A stretch of DNA of 64,000 nt from Venturia oleaginea (taxonomy: Eukaryota > Ascomycota > Dothideomycetes > Venturiales > Venturiaceae): positions 868,001 to 932,000 of the forward strand of contig JABMLP010000013.1 in the NCBI GenBank assembly GCA_013176395.1. The letters run 5' to 3'. Position 1 is the stretch's first letter, and each line of letters opens with the position of its first letter. Below the pieces are notes generated by a model. That model was not told the origin of the DNA. It saw only the letters and a list, made by a program, of their open reading frames with translations, and ran no database searches. A program made the position numbers and the translations under genes. This document shows positions 32,751 through 43,488 of the stretch, one piece after another.

Positions 32751-33340
32751 TACTTCAGATCAAACGAGATGTGCAGTACATACATCAAGGTTGGGTAAAA
32801 TCGGACTTCCGGATCTCCGAACAAAATATCGACGCCGTCGTCTTTACAACTGTCAGAAATAAAACGTCATAAATCGACTTATAACGATGCAACGGGTTGA
32901 TATAGGTCTTGGCGCCCGGAAGAATTTGTGATGAAGTTGTCGACAAACGGTCCTTTTGTGCATAATTATAGATCCGAGCATTCAGCAGTTTGCTTCACAA
33001 AGTGTAGATGGACGGCGAATCGTGATCTAACCATCTCTTTGCTGTGAGAGACAAGCTTGCTCTGGAATTGCTCTCTTTCAAAACGGAGCATGTTTCCTTC
33101 GACAGTCAGCTGCCATAGTCGTAGTGGTATTATTGGTAGTATGAAACCCGTAGCTCGAACCCAGCTGTCGCGGTCCACTGTGTAGTTGGGACTCATTGAA
33201 TGAGCTACGCCTCCAGGCTACGGTACTTGTTGCTACTGCATTGAGCCGCACTTCTTAGCTCCAAGAGTCCAGTTCTTCACTTTATCGATGGGCATTGGTG
33301 TTTACGGCCATGATTTGCATATTGGGAGCAACCATTCGTC
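32751..33340. other. Intergenic region between convergent genes
   Basis: 3' flanks of the BBE oxidase and LIN1-like genes. I see no supported feature. Confidence 0.45.
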
Positions 33341-34669
33341 TCAAAATTCGACACTGCTTAACCACTTTCCGCTTCCGTTGGCCCTGAATTCAACACCTTC
33401 AAGAAAGTAACCGGCTTCATCCCATGCTCTCATCGTTGGGTCATCATAAGGACCATGTACAACTTCGCCTTCTCTTCCATCAGCCCATCGATATTCCCAT
33501 GTCTTCCCTTCTTCCTCATCTTCATGCTGAGCTGCCGGGTCCACCCAGTCTTCACCAGTTTCACGTCGGTACTGCCGCATGAGAATCTCTCGCTCTTGGT
33601 CATAGATCTCCACCTGGCCTCTTGTGAGCAGTTGATCTGCTGCTTCTGTGATTTCTTCCACAGTAGCTTTTCTCTGTGACTCTACAAGGTCTTCAGTAGC
33701 GTCGATGTCCATATCATCGTCGCCACTTTGCTTTTTGTTTTTGTTCTTGTTTGCCCATTTCGGCTTCTTCTTCGGCGCGCCTCTACCCAGCCTTGCGAGT
33801 GCCTCCAAAGTCGTCTCCCCCTTGTCTAGTTTGCGAATCAGAGCACCCAATAAATCAGACGTCAAGAGGGCATCGTCAGCTCTGTTTTTCGCTCGCCGCT
33901 CCTCCTCCCTTTTGTCCGCGGCATCTTTGGCCTTTTTCATGTCCTTCTTTGACACGCCTTCGAGCCACAGGTCATGTCTGCCCTCGGGATCGTTGGCTTT
34001 TCGAATATAATTTCCCGTCTCATCAAACCGGCCCTCCTCGTTTTCAGAGCGCATATTGAAAGCATCGAGTTTCGGCGCGTGCTTCTTCTTGGCTCCTGCT
34101 CCCAGCTCTTCGTCTACATCGTCCGGAACGAAATCTCGTAGCTCGTCGTCACCCTCGTCGCTGCTTGACTCGTCACCTTTGACCTTCGTCTTGCCCTTTC
34201 CATTGCCCAAAGAAAAATCTGACGAGACGTGACCTCCTGATTTTGAGTCTGCAACTTGACCTACAATCTCGTCGTCGTCCAGAAATCGAACATCCTTCTT
34301 TTTCTTGCCCTCGACTGCCTGATCCTCCTCCTCGTCGCCATCCTCCTCTTCCAGATCGGCAAACATGTCTGCGTCTTCCTCGTCCTTCCCTTTGGCGGTT
34401 TTTGCTTTCGCTCTTGCTTTTGCGTTTGCGCGCTCGTTGAAATTGTCATTGTCGCTATCGGAATCATAACCATCCAAGTTTACAGCATTCCTTTTGGTGG
34501 TATTTCCAACGCCTATTTCGTCGAGATCTAACACGGCATTTTCTTCGGGTGCGTCTGCAGCGAGCGTGGATGGATTGCGGTAGTCGAACCGGGGTTTCTT
34601 TGAGGACGGTTCAATAGGCAGAGGAACTGCTGCAAATAGCTCATTGGGCCTTTTTGGACGAGCTGACAT
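33341..34669 (-). CDS. LIN1: LIN1/CD2BP2-like GYF-domain protein (U5 snRNP-associated)
   Basis: A single exon of 442 codons plus stop. The N-terminal two thirds are highly charged, with acidic runs, Lys-rich stretches and DSDSD/SSSDEGDDE patches typical of CD2BP2/Lin1. The middle holds the conserved FNMRSENEEGRFDETGNYI and ANDPEGRHDLWLEG segment. The last 60 residues are a GYF domain (TWEYRW, VHGPYDDPTMRAWDEAGYF) that binds proline-rich partners. In yeast and animals the family interacts with Prp6/Prp8 in the U5 snRNP and acts in spliceosome assembly in the nucleus. The ATG at 34669 (MSARPKRPNELF) is preferred; the frame also contains an ATG at 34744 that adds 25 unconserved residues. It is divergent from UFD1. 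Confidence 0.92.
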   Translation of the reverse strand: MSARPKRPNELFAAVPLPIEPSSKKPRFDYRNPSTLAADAPEENAVLDLDEIGVGNTTKRNAVNLDGYDSDSDNDNFNERANAKARAKAKTAKGKDEEDADMFADLEEEDGDEEEDQAVEGKKKKDVRFLDDDEIVGQVADSKSGGHVSSDFSLGNGKGKTKVKGDESSSDEGDDELRDFVPDDVDEELGAGAKKKHAPKLDAFNMRSENEEGRFDETGNYIRKANDPEGRHDLWLEGVSKKDMKKAKDAADKREEERRAKNRADDALLTSDLLGALIRKLDKGETTLEALARLGRGAPKKKPKWANKNKNKKQSGDDDMDIDATEDLVESQRKATVEEITEAADQLLTRGQVEIYDQEREILMRQYRRETGEDWVDPAAQHEDEEEGKTWEYRWADGREGEVVHGPYDDPTMRAWDEAGYFLEGVEFRANGSGKWLSSVEF

Positions 34670-35123
34670 GGCAATATGCGATGAGAGTGCCAGCGGAGAT
34701 AGATTCGTGGGGTCTTTTAGTACACTCGAACTGCTTTGAAGCAACTGAGAGGTAGTTCAGGCCGGCAAATTTTCTGGGAATTGCCAGGAATATTAGAGGC
34801 GCGATCTCGAGTACAAAACGTGTAGATAGATTTGTGGCGTTTGTTGGTGGAGCACTTGCGATTGTTCAATTGCGCGATGTTTGTAAGATAGTAGTCTTTC
34901 TGGCGAAGACCACAGTCAGATTGGCTCGGTGGTAGCGCGCTTTGTGCTACCTAGATAGTGTTGGTTGAGGAGAGAAGGTTTCGGACATCGAATTATCTAT
35001 AACTCCGCGTCATGCTAGAAAACCGGAGCCTTACCTGACCAACAACTCCACTGTCTCTCCATGATACTACATCAACAATTTCAAACACTTTCGCCTCCTA
35101 CAAACACCACCCAAGTCCCCACC
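34670..35123. promoter_or_regulatory. Divergent promoter of LIN1 and UFD1
   Basis: A 454-bp intergenic region between head-to-head housekeeping genes. No further motif stands out by eye. An extended LIN1 N-terminus could occupy the first 75 bp. Confidence 0.45.
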
Positions 35124-36264
35124 ATGGTAATACCCTTCAAAATATTTCCAGCTCTCCCAGAACTTCCCACTAATACATCCACAGTTTCACCCCGAATACA
35201 TCGACCCAGACCCAGTCGCCATGTATCAGGCGATGCGTCGAGGAGGAGGCGTGCCACGCCGATTTGAGGAGTTTTTCCGCTGCTATCCCGTCTCCATGCT
35301 CCCAGGGCCTGACCGAGAAGAACTCAACCATGGAGGCAAGATCTTCCTACCTCCCAGCGCCCTCGATAAGATCTCGCGACTCCACATATCATACCCTATG
35401 CTGTTCGAGCTCATAAATGGAGCAGGAGGAAAGCAGACACATGCCGGTGTACTGGAATTCATTGCAGAAGAGGGCAAGGTCTATCTGCCGTATTGGTTGA
35501 TGCAGACACTATCTGTAGAACCAGGCGACATGCTTCAGATCAAGTCCACCGATCTTCCGCTCGGCACATTCATCAAGCTGCAACCTCAGTCCACGGATTT
35601 CCTAGAGATTAGCGACCCGAAAGCCGTCCTTGAGAATGCCTTTCGTAATTTCGCGTGCCTGACCACTGGTGACATCTTCACGTTCTCCTATAATGACCAC
35701 ATATACAGCATTGCCGTCATGGAATGTAAGCCAGGGAACGCGAAGAATGGTATCTGCACACTTGAGACGGATCTGTCAGTCGACTTTGCCGCACCTGTAG
35801 GGTACAAAGAACCAGAGGGGACGAGTGGCACAAGCACGCCACGCAGTGCTACTGGAGGCCTCTCTCGTCAAGCTGGAACTCTGCATGCTCAAGGAACTAT
35901 GGCCGATGCAATCAACTACGCCGAAATCGCTCCGTCGTCCACACATGCAGCTGCAGGTGCCCGAGCCGTGGCATCTCACTTCCTCGGTGCAGGTCAGAAG
36001 CTAGCTTCCAAGAAGAGCGGCAAGCTTATCACACCAAAGCCTTCGACCCCTGTTGCTGGCGCGTCCTCAAACGCGACAGCTGCGATCACTCGACGAGGAA
36101 ATGGACCCCAACCTCTACGTTTAGCGCCAGGGAAGTTGTTCTTCGGGTATGAGGTCAAGCCGGTCAAGAAGAAAGGAGACAGCGAGAACGGGGAGCAGAA
36201 AGAGTCGGTGCACTTCTCAGGGGCAGGTCAGACTTTGAGGAAGAAAAAGGGCGACAAGCAATGA
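35124..36264 (+). CDS. UFD1: Ubiquitin fusion degradation protein 1
   Basis: A cofactor of the Cdc48/p97-Npl4 segregase that extracts ubiquitinated proteins, as in ER-associated degradation. Exon 1 is only the initiator ATG (35124-35126). A 58-nt GT-AG intron (35127-35184, donor GTAATA, CTAAT branch, acceptor ACAG) follows. Exon 2 (35185-36264) starts FHPEYIDPDPVAMYQ and encodes the UFD1 double-psi beta-barrel (FRCYPVSMLPGP, GKIFLPPSALDKISRLHI, YPMLFELIN, FIAEEGKVYLPYWLM), then GYKEP and C-terminal Cdc48/Npl4-binding regions with SHFLGAGQKL and VHFSGAGQTL SHP-like motifs. The total is 360 residues, as expected. An internal in-frame ATG at 35221 would drop the first 13 residues but needs no intron; the spliced form matches the family N-terminus better. 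Confidence 0.95.
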
Positions 36265-37142
36265 TTTAGAGCATTCCTGTACAAGGCGTTGATGGGATTG
36301 TTTCAGGGATGGACTGCTGAAAGCATAGCGCAATGGCGTTAAGTCTCTCTCCTAGAAGTCGATGAACGACCGAGCTTGGGAGATTGATCCTTAGGTTCAC
36401 TACTATACATTGAGATCGAATCTCTAAACTTGCTGGCAATTCTTCATTTTGGGATATTCAGAAACGTTCAAGCCATTAATCTTGACTTAGGACTGATATC
36501 TCATTGTGAGGTGTCCAGAAATCCCGCGCGGCCAATTGATCTTTTTACATCATATCCTTGGTACATAATGATGGCAGAGCAGTTATCGATACCTGGTAGA
36601 GGAGGTTATGGATGCTCCTTAATCGAGTTATGGCCAGATACACAAGCCACGGCTGTGGCAAAACAGGAACGCAGGTTAACAGTCTTCGAGAAATTCATCT
36701 TCATCGCGTGTCGTACGGAATTATTGATACATGATAGCTCCAGTGTTTGCCAAATTCGACATTCCTCTCTTCCATTCTATCCCTGGCGGTTAATGCTCGA
36801 GTCAGTGATCCGTTCTGCCAAGCGAGAACCTCACCACTTGCATCTCTCTGCAGCTCAAAGGCCAGTCTGATGAATGTGAAGACCTCTCCTCCTGACGACA
36901 ATTAATGTTTATGTTTATACCCACACCCTACAAAATCTCTCCCTGCACAAACTGACGCCCTTCAAAACTCGGCTTGGTGGACCTCTGCGTGCACTCGCAG
37001 CAAGCTCCCGGCCGCTCATAACAACTCCGCGTTACCAAAAGGGAACAGCCAACAAGGAGACCGCGACACTCCCCGACACTCGCATGCGACCCCATCTGCG
37101 ATCGATACTCCTCGCCCGGTGAGCTGAACAACAAGGCTGTAT
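36265..37142. other. Intergenic region and striatin promoter
   Basis: Open frames here (for example at 36430-36870) show no family resemblance. The final ~200 bp are pyrimidine-rich and lead into the striatin ATG at 37143. Confidence 0.45.
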
Positions 37143-39877
37143 ATGTCCTGGCAACAACCATCCGCCATGAACAATGGTGGAGGGGATGGCAGCCCCCCGG
37201 GCACCGAATACACATTGCAAGGTCCGTCACCGTCCTTGCCAATCCCCCACCTGTCGTCTGAGAGTGGCAGAGACAGTGGCGAACGACTATAGACTAGAAC
37301 TAATGGACATGCGCAGGTGTTATGCGCTTTCTCCAGATCGAATGGCACAATCACGAACGGGCTAGGAATTCATGGGAAATCGAGCGCGAGGAGATGAAGC
37401 AAAAGGTCACGAAAGACGAGGGTGAAATCAAAAAGCTGAAATGGCAGAACGAATTTCTGGAGAAGCACGTCAAGATGTTGGAATCGTCGCTGAGGGCAGA
37501 ACGGGCAAAGAACAAGGCCCTGGCATCGGGAGATAAATCTGTTGCTGAGAGTGAGGTAGCAAAGGAGGCCCAAGGAAAAGCTACTGCGAAGCTTGATCCG
37601 CGAAGTGGTAAGACCTCACTAAAAGATGAAGGCTTTCGCCGGAGCACGTTTGTCATATGCTCTGTTCATTACTGACTCGCTCCCTAACAGCCTACAACAA
37701 ACCTCACAATTCTTTCTTGAATGTTGAGGGCGGCTCGAAAGAGTCAGACCAAGACGTGCAAGTTGACAAGGCTAGGAAACATCTCACAAGATGCGTCGAG
37801 GAAATCACCTACCTCCTGTTACCACCAAGCCATCCTCCTCCACCTCTAAACAACCTCCAATCCCTGCAGAATCCGTCCACTCTGTTCAGCCAAGATCAGC
37901 CGATGACAATGGAAGAAGTCTTTATGCAGCAGAGGCAGAAGGGGCAGCAGCAGTTGGCACAACAGATGCCGAATCACCAGCCTCCACCTGTGCCCTCAGC
38001 ACCGGAGATGATGCATCTGTCACAGGCTACGCATCAGCAACCACAAGCTGAGATGATGAGACGGGAGGAGACGAATCAGCAGCACTTCCAACAAAACCAG
38101 ACTCTCCTTTCCTCGCCTTTCAACCCTTCGCAAACTCAACAATCGCATTCTGGCTTCCCGACAGTATCCGAGGAGCCATTGGAAAAGATAATACACAGCT
38201 TTGATACGTTTGGAAACCCCATCAACAGTCGAGAAGGAGAAGAAGAGCCGCTGACGGTTCCAAATCACAACGCAGAAGGTTTCATCTTCGACGATGTACC
38301 ATCCTTACCAGAACCACCTCCAGAGGGTCTGCCTCCAAGGAGACCAGATACCGAAGGATTCCCCAGTGCTAACAGCATACCCGTAAAATCACCGCCACGA
38401 ACAAATCTGGGATCACATAGACGTAGGAGTTCAGGCTCAGCCAGCATGGCTCGGAGACGGAGTCAGGAAAAGAATGAGGTGGTTCCAAACCCGACTGCTA
38501 ACACGAACAAATCTGAGCCGCGAGAGTTCAAGGTGAAATTCGGACTACGAGGACATCTCGATGTTGTCAGATCGGTCATATTTACTGGTGGCGGAAGCCC
38601 TTCTGAGCCAGAGATATGTACTGCAGGCGATGATGGTATGATCAAGCGCTGGATCATACCCGCCAGCTACGCAAACTTTGGCCAGCAGAGTATGAACAAC
38701 GATCTTGACATATCGAGCTATTTCACGCATCGCGGCCACGAAGGTGTTGTCACGTCTCTGGCGGCGTGTCCCGCAACGGCGACCTTTTCCACAGGTGGAC
38801 GTGTTTCTGGTGATGGTTGGATATTCTCCGGCGGTCAAGACGCAACGATAAAAGTTTGGGAGCGTGGTCGAGTCGATCCAAAAGCAACACTGGATGGACA
38901 TGCTGATGCCGTCTGGGCAGTCAGTGTGCTACCCGCAACCAGTGCGGCAGTATTCGGCGCCGACTGCAATAATATTGGTGGTCCCGACCGATTACTGCTC
39001 GTCTCCGGATCTGCAGATGGAACCATAAAGATCTGGGCGGTGAGCGCGCCGCCGCAACTTGCTTCACCGTCCACAGGATCGAGACGGGGTGTTGGTGGAA
39101 GCCGAAGACACTCTGTCACTTCTGGATCTAATTATCCCTCATCACCGCAACCGAGCGTCGCGAGCTCAACTCCTTTTATGCACATGCTTGTTCACACTAT
39201 AGACCGCGCTGGTCTTCCCTCACCTACCTGCATCAGTCCGCTCTCACCTCTTGGCGAGAATTTTGTTGTCAGTTTCAATGACGCCACGATTCTCATCTTT
39301 GATACCCGAACTGGCGAGGAAATTGTTGGTATGGCCTCCAATGAAACCTATGATGGCACTCCCGCTACAGGCATCAATGCCATTGTTGCTTCATCTCAAG
39401 GAATTGAGAATGCAGACACTTCCGGCAGGGTTGGTGTTGGTGAGGAAGAGAGTCCTGTTCACGGTGCGACTGGATCTTCTGAAAGAGGTGGCATTGAGGG
39501 TGTAGTGATTAGTGGGCACGAAGACCGGTATATCAAGTTCTTCGATGCCAACTCTGGTATGCTTTGCTTTTGTCCTCGCCCGTCATTCACCGAGCGGATT
39601 GCTAACTTCTCTCCTAGGTCAATGCACGTACTCAATGCTCGCCCACCCTAGCGCTATATCCTCTCTTTCACTTAGCAAGGACGGCCGCGAAGCTGTTTCT
39701 GCTGGCCATGACGCCAGTATTCGTTTCTGGGATCTCGAAAAGCGCGTTTGTACTCAGGATTTCACCAGCCATCGCATTATGCGTGGAGAAGGTGTCTGCA
39801 GCGTTGTTTGGAGCACTGACGGACGTCTTGTCGTTAGTGCAGGCGGCGATGGTGTTGTTAAAGTGTTTGTTCGATAA
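37143..39877 (+). CDS. PRO11: Striatin-family scaffold of the STRIPAK complex
   Basis: A scaffold and PP2A regulatory B''' subunit of STRIPAK, which controls hyphal fusion and fruiting-body development in ascomycetes. Four exons: 37143-37221, 37317-37607, 37691-39556 and 39618-39877, 2496 nt, giving 831 residues. Domains: N-terminal striatin region beginning [20 protein letters not shown] (caveolin-binding-like); coiled coil (about 45-95); a long Gln/Pro-rich linker; and WD40 repeats from about residue 411 ([16 protein letters not shown]) to the end. Blades end in IKRWI, IKVWE, IKIWA, IKFFD, IRFWD and VKVF. All three introns are GT-AG and phase 1, and the first contains ACTAATG. Orthologue of Sordaria PRO11 by domain layout. 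No lesions seen. Confidence 0.95.
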
Positions 39878-40388
39878 TACCGATACCCATAGAGGACGAG
39901 GGCTTAGTCGGTGCGGATAAGGTCGAAGGAATTTTTCAATTCTCATGTGTGCATGTATCTTCTGTCAAGAGGAGGAGTATTGTGGGCGCGCCTCTGCTCT
40001 CCTTCCTTCATTTCTTGCGCAATTTTTGGGGTGGCGATGATGTTGTGGGGATGCGGTATGGGATGGATGTATCCTACTGAGCATACGGATCATAGACATA
40101 TACTTAGTAAGCTAAGATAGTTGCATCGTTTTGAATTGTTCCATAAGTTTACAATTAAAGTAGCCATATCAAACCAAGGAGTGTGCAAAAAAATTACACC
40201 TATTCATCCCGACCAACTTCCCAAATTGTTTTCGTCGACGTGCCCTTCATATCTTCCACCCGTTCTACACCTAAGGAGGGTGGGGGTATGTTGGTATCAC
40301 ATGGTAAGGAAAGGATGTCGTAAACAGGTCGTGAAAGCGAACAATTAAGACTGTATTTCTGGGTGCAACTGTAGTTGTTCTAAGTCTA
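39878..40388. other. Intergenic region leading into transposon island
   Basis: 3' flank of striatin. AT-rich stretches appear after about 40080. No gene supported. Confidence 0.4.
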
Positions 40389-40429
40389 CCCCCACAGGGT
40401 TCCTCAAATCTGACTGCGCAGGGCGCTCG

Positions 40430-40446
40430 GACCCACCATCCCATCT
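40430..40446 (+). repeat. Left inner terminal inverted repeat of the Tc1-like relic
   Basis: GACCCACCATCCCATCT. Its exact reverse complement lies at 41754-41770. Confidence 0.8.
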
Positions 40447-41753
40447 TTTGAACTTGAATGTATTATGCTATTTACCACACATTTGACTTGAAATGGATCT
40501 CTGGTTTTTGCTGAATCATCTTACATCTCTCTGACATCTCTCTGATCCTTTTCCGTATCATTGTGAGCGTTATCTTGTCCCATTCTGCCTGGATTTCAGC
40601 CTTGAAATGAGCCACCGACGACCACCTCCTGCCAGCTAATCTGGACTTATGATGTTCCAACAAGACTCAATGGGATTGAGATCACATGGTTGAGAAGGGT
40701 GAATAAGTAATAGAAGGTCTGCTTCTCTTTTTATGACTGCAGGGTCACTGTTAGGTGACTTGATTCCGTGAGAAGGATCACCATCCTCTTGAAGCCAGTA
40801 TTTGCGCTGGTGACGCTTCTCCAAGGCCTGAATAGCTTCAATGTGTTGCGGCAGTATCTTTTTGGCGTAGAAAACCTGTGTCATGCAGTTTCCTTTTGGT
40901 GTTTCGTCCTCCTTTGCCTTAAGGTCTTGCCAGACCTTCAGTCGGGCTTGGTACACTGAATCCAGCTCGTATTTGAGTTGTTTAGGCTGCTTGACTTGCC
41001 TACGGACCTCCTCTGATGGCTCAGCCGGATCCTTGTAGAATATGAGGTTTCCTTTCTTGTTGTATGAGATGCCGCCGGCGACGTGAATAGTAACATCCAA
41101 AACGCCTTCTAGCTCCTCATTGACACCTCTCTCTTGCCCTGGAAAGCCTAGCTCATATTCAGGTGCATTAGCGAGTTCTTTTGACTGAAAATGGGCTTCA
41201 TCTGTGAACCAAATCCAACTCCAGAAGCCTAGTATGGTCTTTTTCTCGTGTTCTTTACCGTATTCAACCCTCTTTGGTCGATTTGCCTGGAATATTTGCT
41301 TCTGATAACGCTTCTTGAATCGCCTAGCCCCTGCATTGTATACGTGACGCTGTAATGTCTTTGCGGAAGGCTTGCCGGGGCCGGAATTGGCTTGTTCCTG
41401 CCAGCCTTTTTCGTGTTTGGGGTCATCTTGGTTCGTAAGGCGGGTAAGATCTGAAGCAGATACTTTGGTAGGCCGCCCTATGATGCAACTGCTCTTTCTC
41501 TAAGATCTGAATGCTGCATAACCAATAAGTTCTCGTAGTTTAAGCCAACTACGTGCGGTAGAAGTTGGTATATTGATTTCAGGGAGGTATGCGATTGTAC
41601 CGACGCCGTCGGCCTCATTCTTGCAATCCCAGGCCTGAAAAATCGCATTCTCTTCGTGATGTCATATTCTCGCCTTGCAGTCTTTCTTTTGGGTGTTCTA
41701 GGCGCCATGGTGGTGGTAAACTGAGCGATAAGTTGGTGTATGCGTGGAAATTG

Positions 41754-41770
41754 AGATGGGATGGTGGGTC
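41754..41770 (-). repeat. Right inner terminal inverted repeat of the Tc1-like relic
   Basis: AGATGGGATGGTGGGTC on the plus strand, the exact reverse complement of 40430-40446. Confidence 0.8.
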
Positions 41771-42909
41771 TCGAGCCTGGTTTGAACGCGTACGACGTAC
41801 ACAAGCTGAGCATGACATCCTCGATGACGATGTCTACAATTTTGACGAGACTGGTTTTCAGATGGGGGTAATTTCAACTGCAAAGGTTGTTACAGGAGCA
41901 GATAAGGCTGGGAGACCGAGGACAACGCAGCCAGGCAACCGTGAGTGGGTTACGGTTATTGAGGCTATTTGTGCGAAAGGGTTTCCAATCCCTCCGCTCG
42001 TTATTTTCGAGGCAGTAATGCACCAGGCAGCCTGGTATTCAGACGGGATCCTACCACCAGATTGGGCAATTGGCGTGAGCGAGAACGGCTGGACAACCAA
42101 CGAGATAGGTCTCTGGTGGCTACAGCATTTTGATAGGCATACAAAGGACCGTACCGTCGGTCGCTACCGGCTCCTAATACCCGATGGCCACGGCAGTCAC
42201 GTTGCCCCTGAGTTCGACCAGTACTGCTTAGACCACTCAATTATTGTGCTCTGTATGCCCCCTCATTCGTCGCACCTCCTTCAGCCACTCGATGTCGGCT
42301 GCTTTTCAGTCCTCAAGCGTTCGTACGGCCGCCTCGTCGAGCAGAAAATGAGCCTTGGTATCAACCATATTGATAAGCAAGAATTTCTACCTCTCTACCA
42401 GCAAGCGCGCGCTGAAGCACTGCATACAAACAATATACGAAGTAGTTTTAGTGCTACAGGCCTTGTTCCGTACGAGCCTGACCGTGTACTATCAATCACT
42501 ACTACACGCTCAATTTCGTACACTGTCCCCCCACCTACCTCCGCAACCTACCGCAGCGTGGGTCTCTGAAACACCGCACGATACTACGCAATTGCAGCAT
42601 CAAACAGACCTCCTTAGGCAATACCTTGCGCGCCGTACTCATAGCCCTCCTTCTCCAACAGACCAGGCCTTGAACCAGCTTGTCAAAGGTTGTCAAATGG
42701 CGATGCACAGCGCTGTCCTACTAGTTAATGAAAATGAGAAGCTACGTACTGAAAACCACCGTCAAAAACGAAAGAGAGCAAAGCGAAGGTCGTATATTTC
42801 GAAGGGAGGTGTTCTTACAGGGGCTGAGGCTCAATCTTTACTTGTAAATGAGCAGAATACGCCTACTGACACTACGGTCATAGAATTTTGTAGATTACAA
42901 CGATTTTAG
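41771..42909 (+). mobile_element. 5'-truncated pogo/Fot1-like transposase relic
   Basis: A DDE_1-type transposase (PF03184) reads from WFERVRRTQAEHDI (about 41779) through YNFDETGFQMG (first Asp), NREWVTVIEAICAKG, LLIPDGHGSHVAPEF (second Asp) and CMPPHSSHLLQPLDVGCFSVLKRSYG. After a frame shift at about 42545 it continues with the family C-terminus (WVSETPHDTTQL, LVKGCQMAMHSAVLL, RSYISKGGVLTGAEAQ). The N-terminal CENP-B-like DNA-binding region is missing, because the sequence is abruptly replaced by the inverted-repeat end of the adjacent Tc1-like relic. The long frame beginning at about 41589 is therefore a chance fusion across the junction. Terminal sequences with repeated TTTTTTGGTGTA and TTACAATG lie after 42909, up to about 43060. 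Confidence 0.8.
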
Positions 42910-43130
42910 GTGTATTTTACATCTAGATTCCCGTGGCCGATTTCACCCTTTTTTGGTGTAATTTACAATGGAATCTCCGTTTTTTGGTGTACGTATCTTG
43001 TTACAATGCACTAGAAAATCCCGTAGATTACAATCCGTTCAAAAAGCAATATATTCTCGTGATCTCGGCGAGATTGCCGTGTCACTCATCACCACTAAAT
43101 ATAGTGTAATATAGCTAATATACAGTGATT

Positions 43131-43367
43131 TTAAGGCTCCAAACCATGCATTCTAACATAGTTCAAAGCCCCTACAATAAGCCGTGACTTGCGCGTGCGA
43201 TGGCCCTCATCTTTTTCCTCTAGAACCCCAATTAGGCAGTAGATACCTTCCACCTCAATGATCTCCTTTCTACCATTCTCGTGAGCCACAGTAATCTGGT
43301 GTACGTAGTCATCCAATTGAGGGTTCTTCCACCGTGTAATGAGCGCAAATCGACGAGATCTGACCAT
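43131..43367 (-). CDS. Small ORF of unknown function inside the transposon island
   Basis: 78 codons with an ATG at 43367. Basic N-terminus (MVRSRRFALITRWKNP) and a charged middle. I recognise no domain. It follows the Tnp2 relic on the same strand and may be a fragment of a downstream exon of that element. Low confidence as a gene. Confidence 0.3.
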   Translation of the reverse strand: MVRSRRFALITRWKNPQLDDYVHQITVAHENGRKEIIEVEGIYCLIGVLEEKDEGHRTRKSRLIVGALNYVRMHGLEP

Positions 43368-43488
43368 GAAAAATGTTGATATTGAGCCGAACTGTCACGG
43401 GATGGTATCCTATATCTATTTTATCCTAGGTGGATTCTTAGCAATTCCTGGTAGGTTCCTGATAGTTCTCACGTGCGCCTAGCAGGGA

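Larger units (their letters stand above)
40389..41776 (-). mobile_element. Tc1/mariner-like transposon relic, right end truncated
   Basis: On the minus strand a DDE transposase reads in pieces: an N-terminal basic HTH region (from about 41708), a FTDEAHF segment, IHVAGGISYNKKG, EDGDPSHGIKSPN and CDLNPIESCWN, then after a frame break WSSVAHFKAEIQAEWDKI and a final RCKMIQ region ending at 40472. Several stops and at least one frameshift (near 40640) make it inactive. A perfect 17-bp inverted repeat marks the ends: GACCCACCATCCCATCT at 40430-40446 and its complement at 41754-41770. On the left, sequence extends outward to CCCCCACAGGG next to a TA dinucleotide at 40387, as in Tc1 ends. On the right the inverted repeat breaks off at about 41776, where pogo-type coding starts. 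Confidence 0.75.

Noticed and set aside
36430..36870. 146-codon plus-strand frame upstream of striatin
   Set aside because: No domain, unusual composition and stops in related phases; likely chance.
41589..41770. N-terminal part of the long plus-strand transposase frame
   Set aside because: It is antisense to the Tc1-like relic and has no pogo/Fot1 similarity; a chance extension across the junction.
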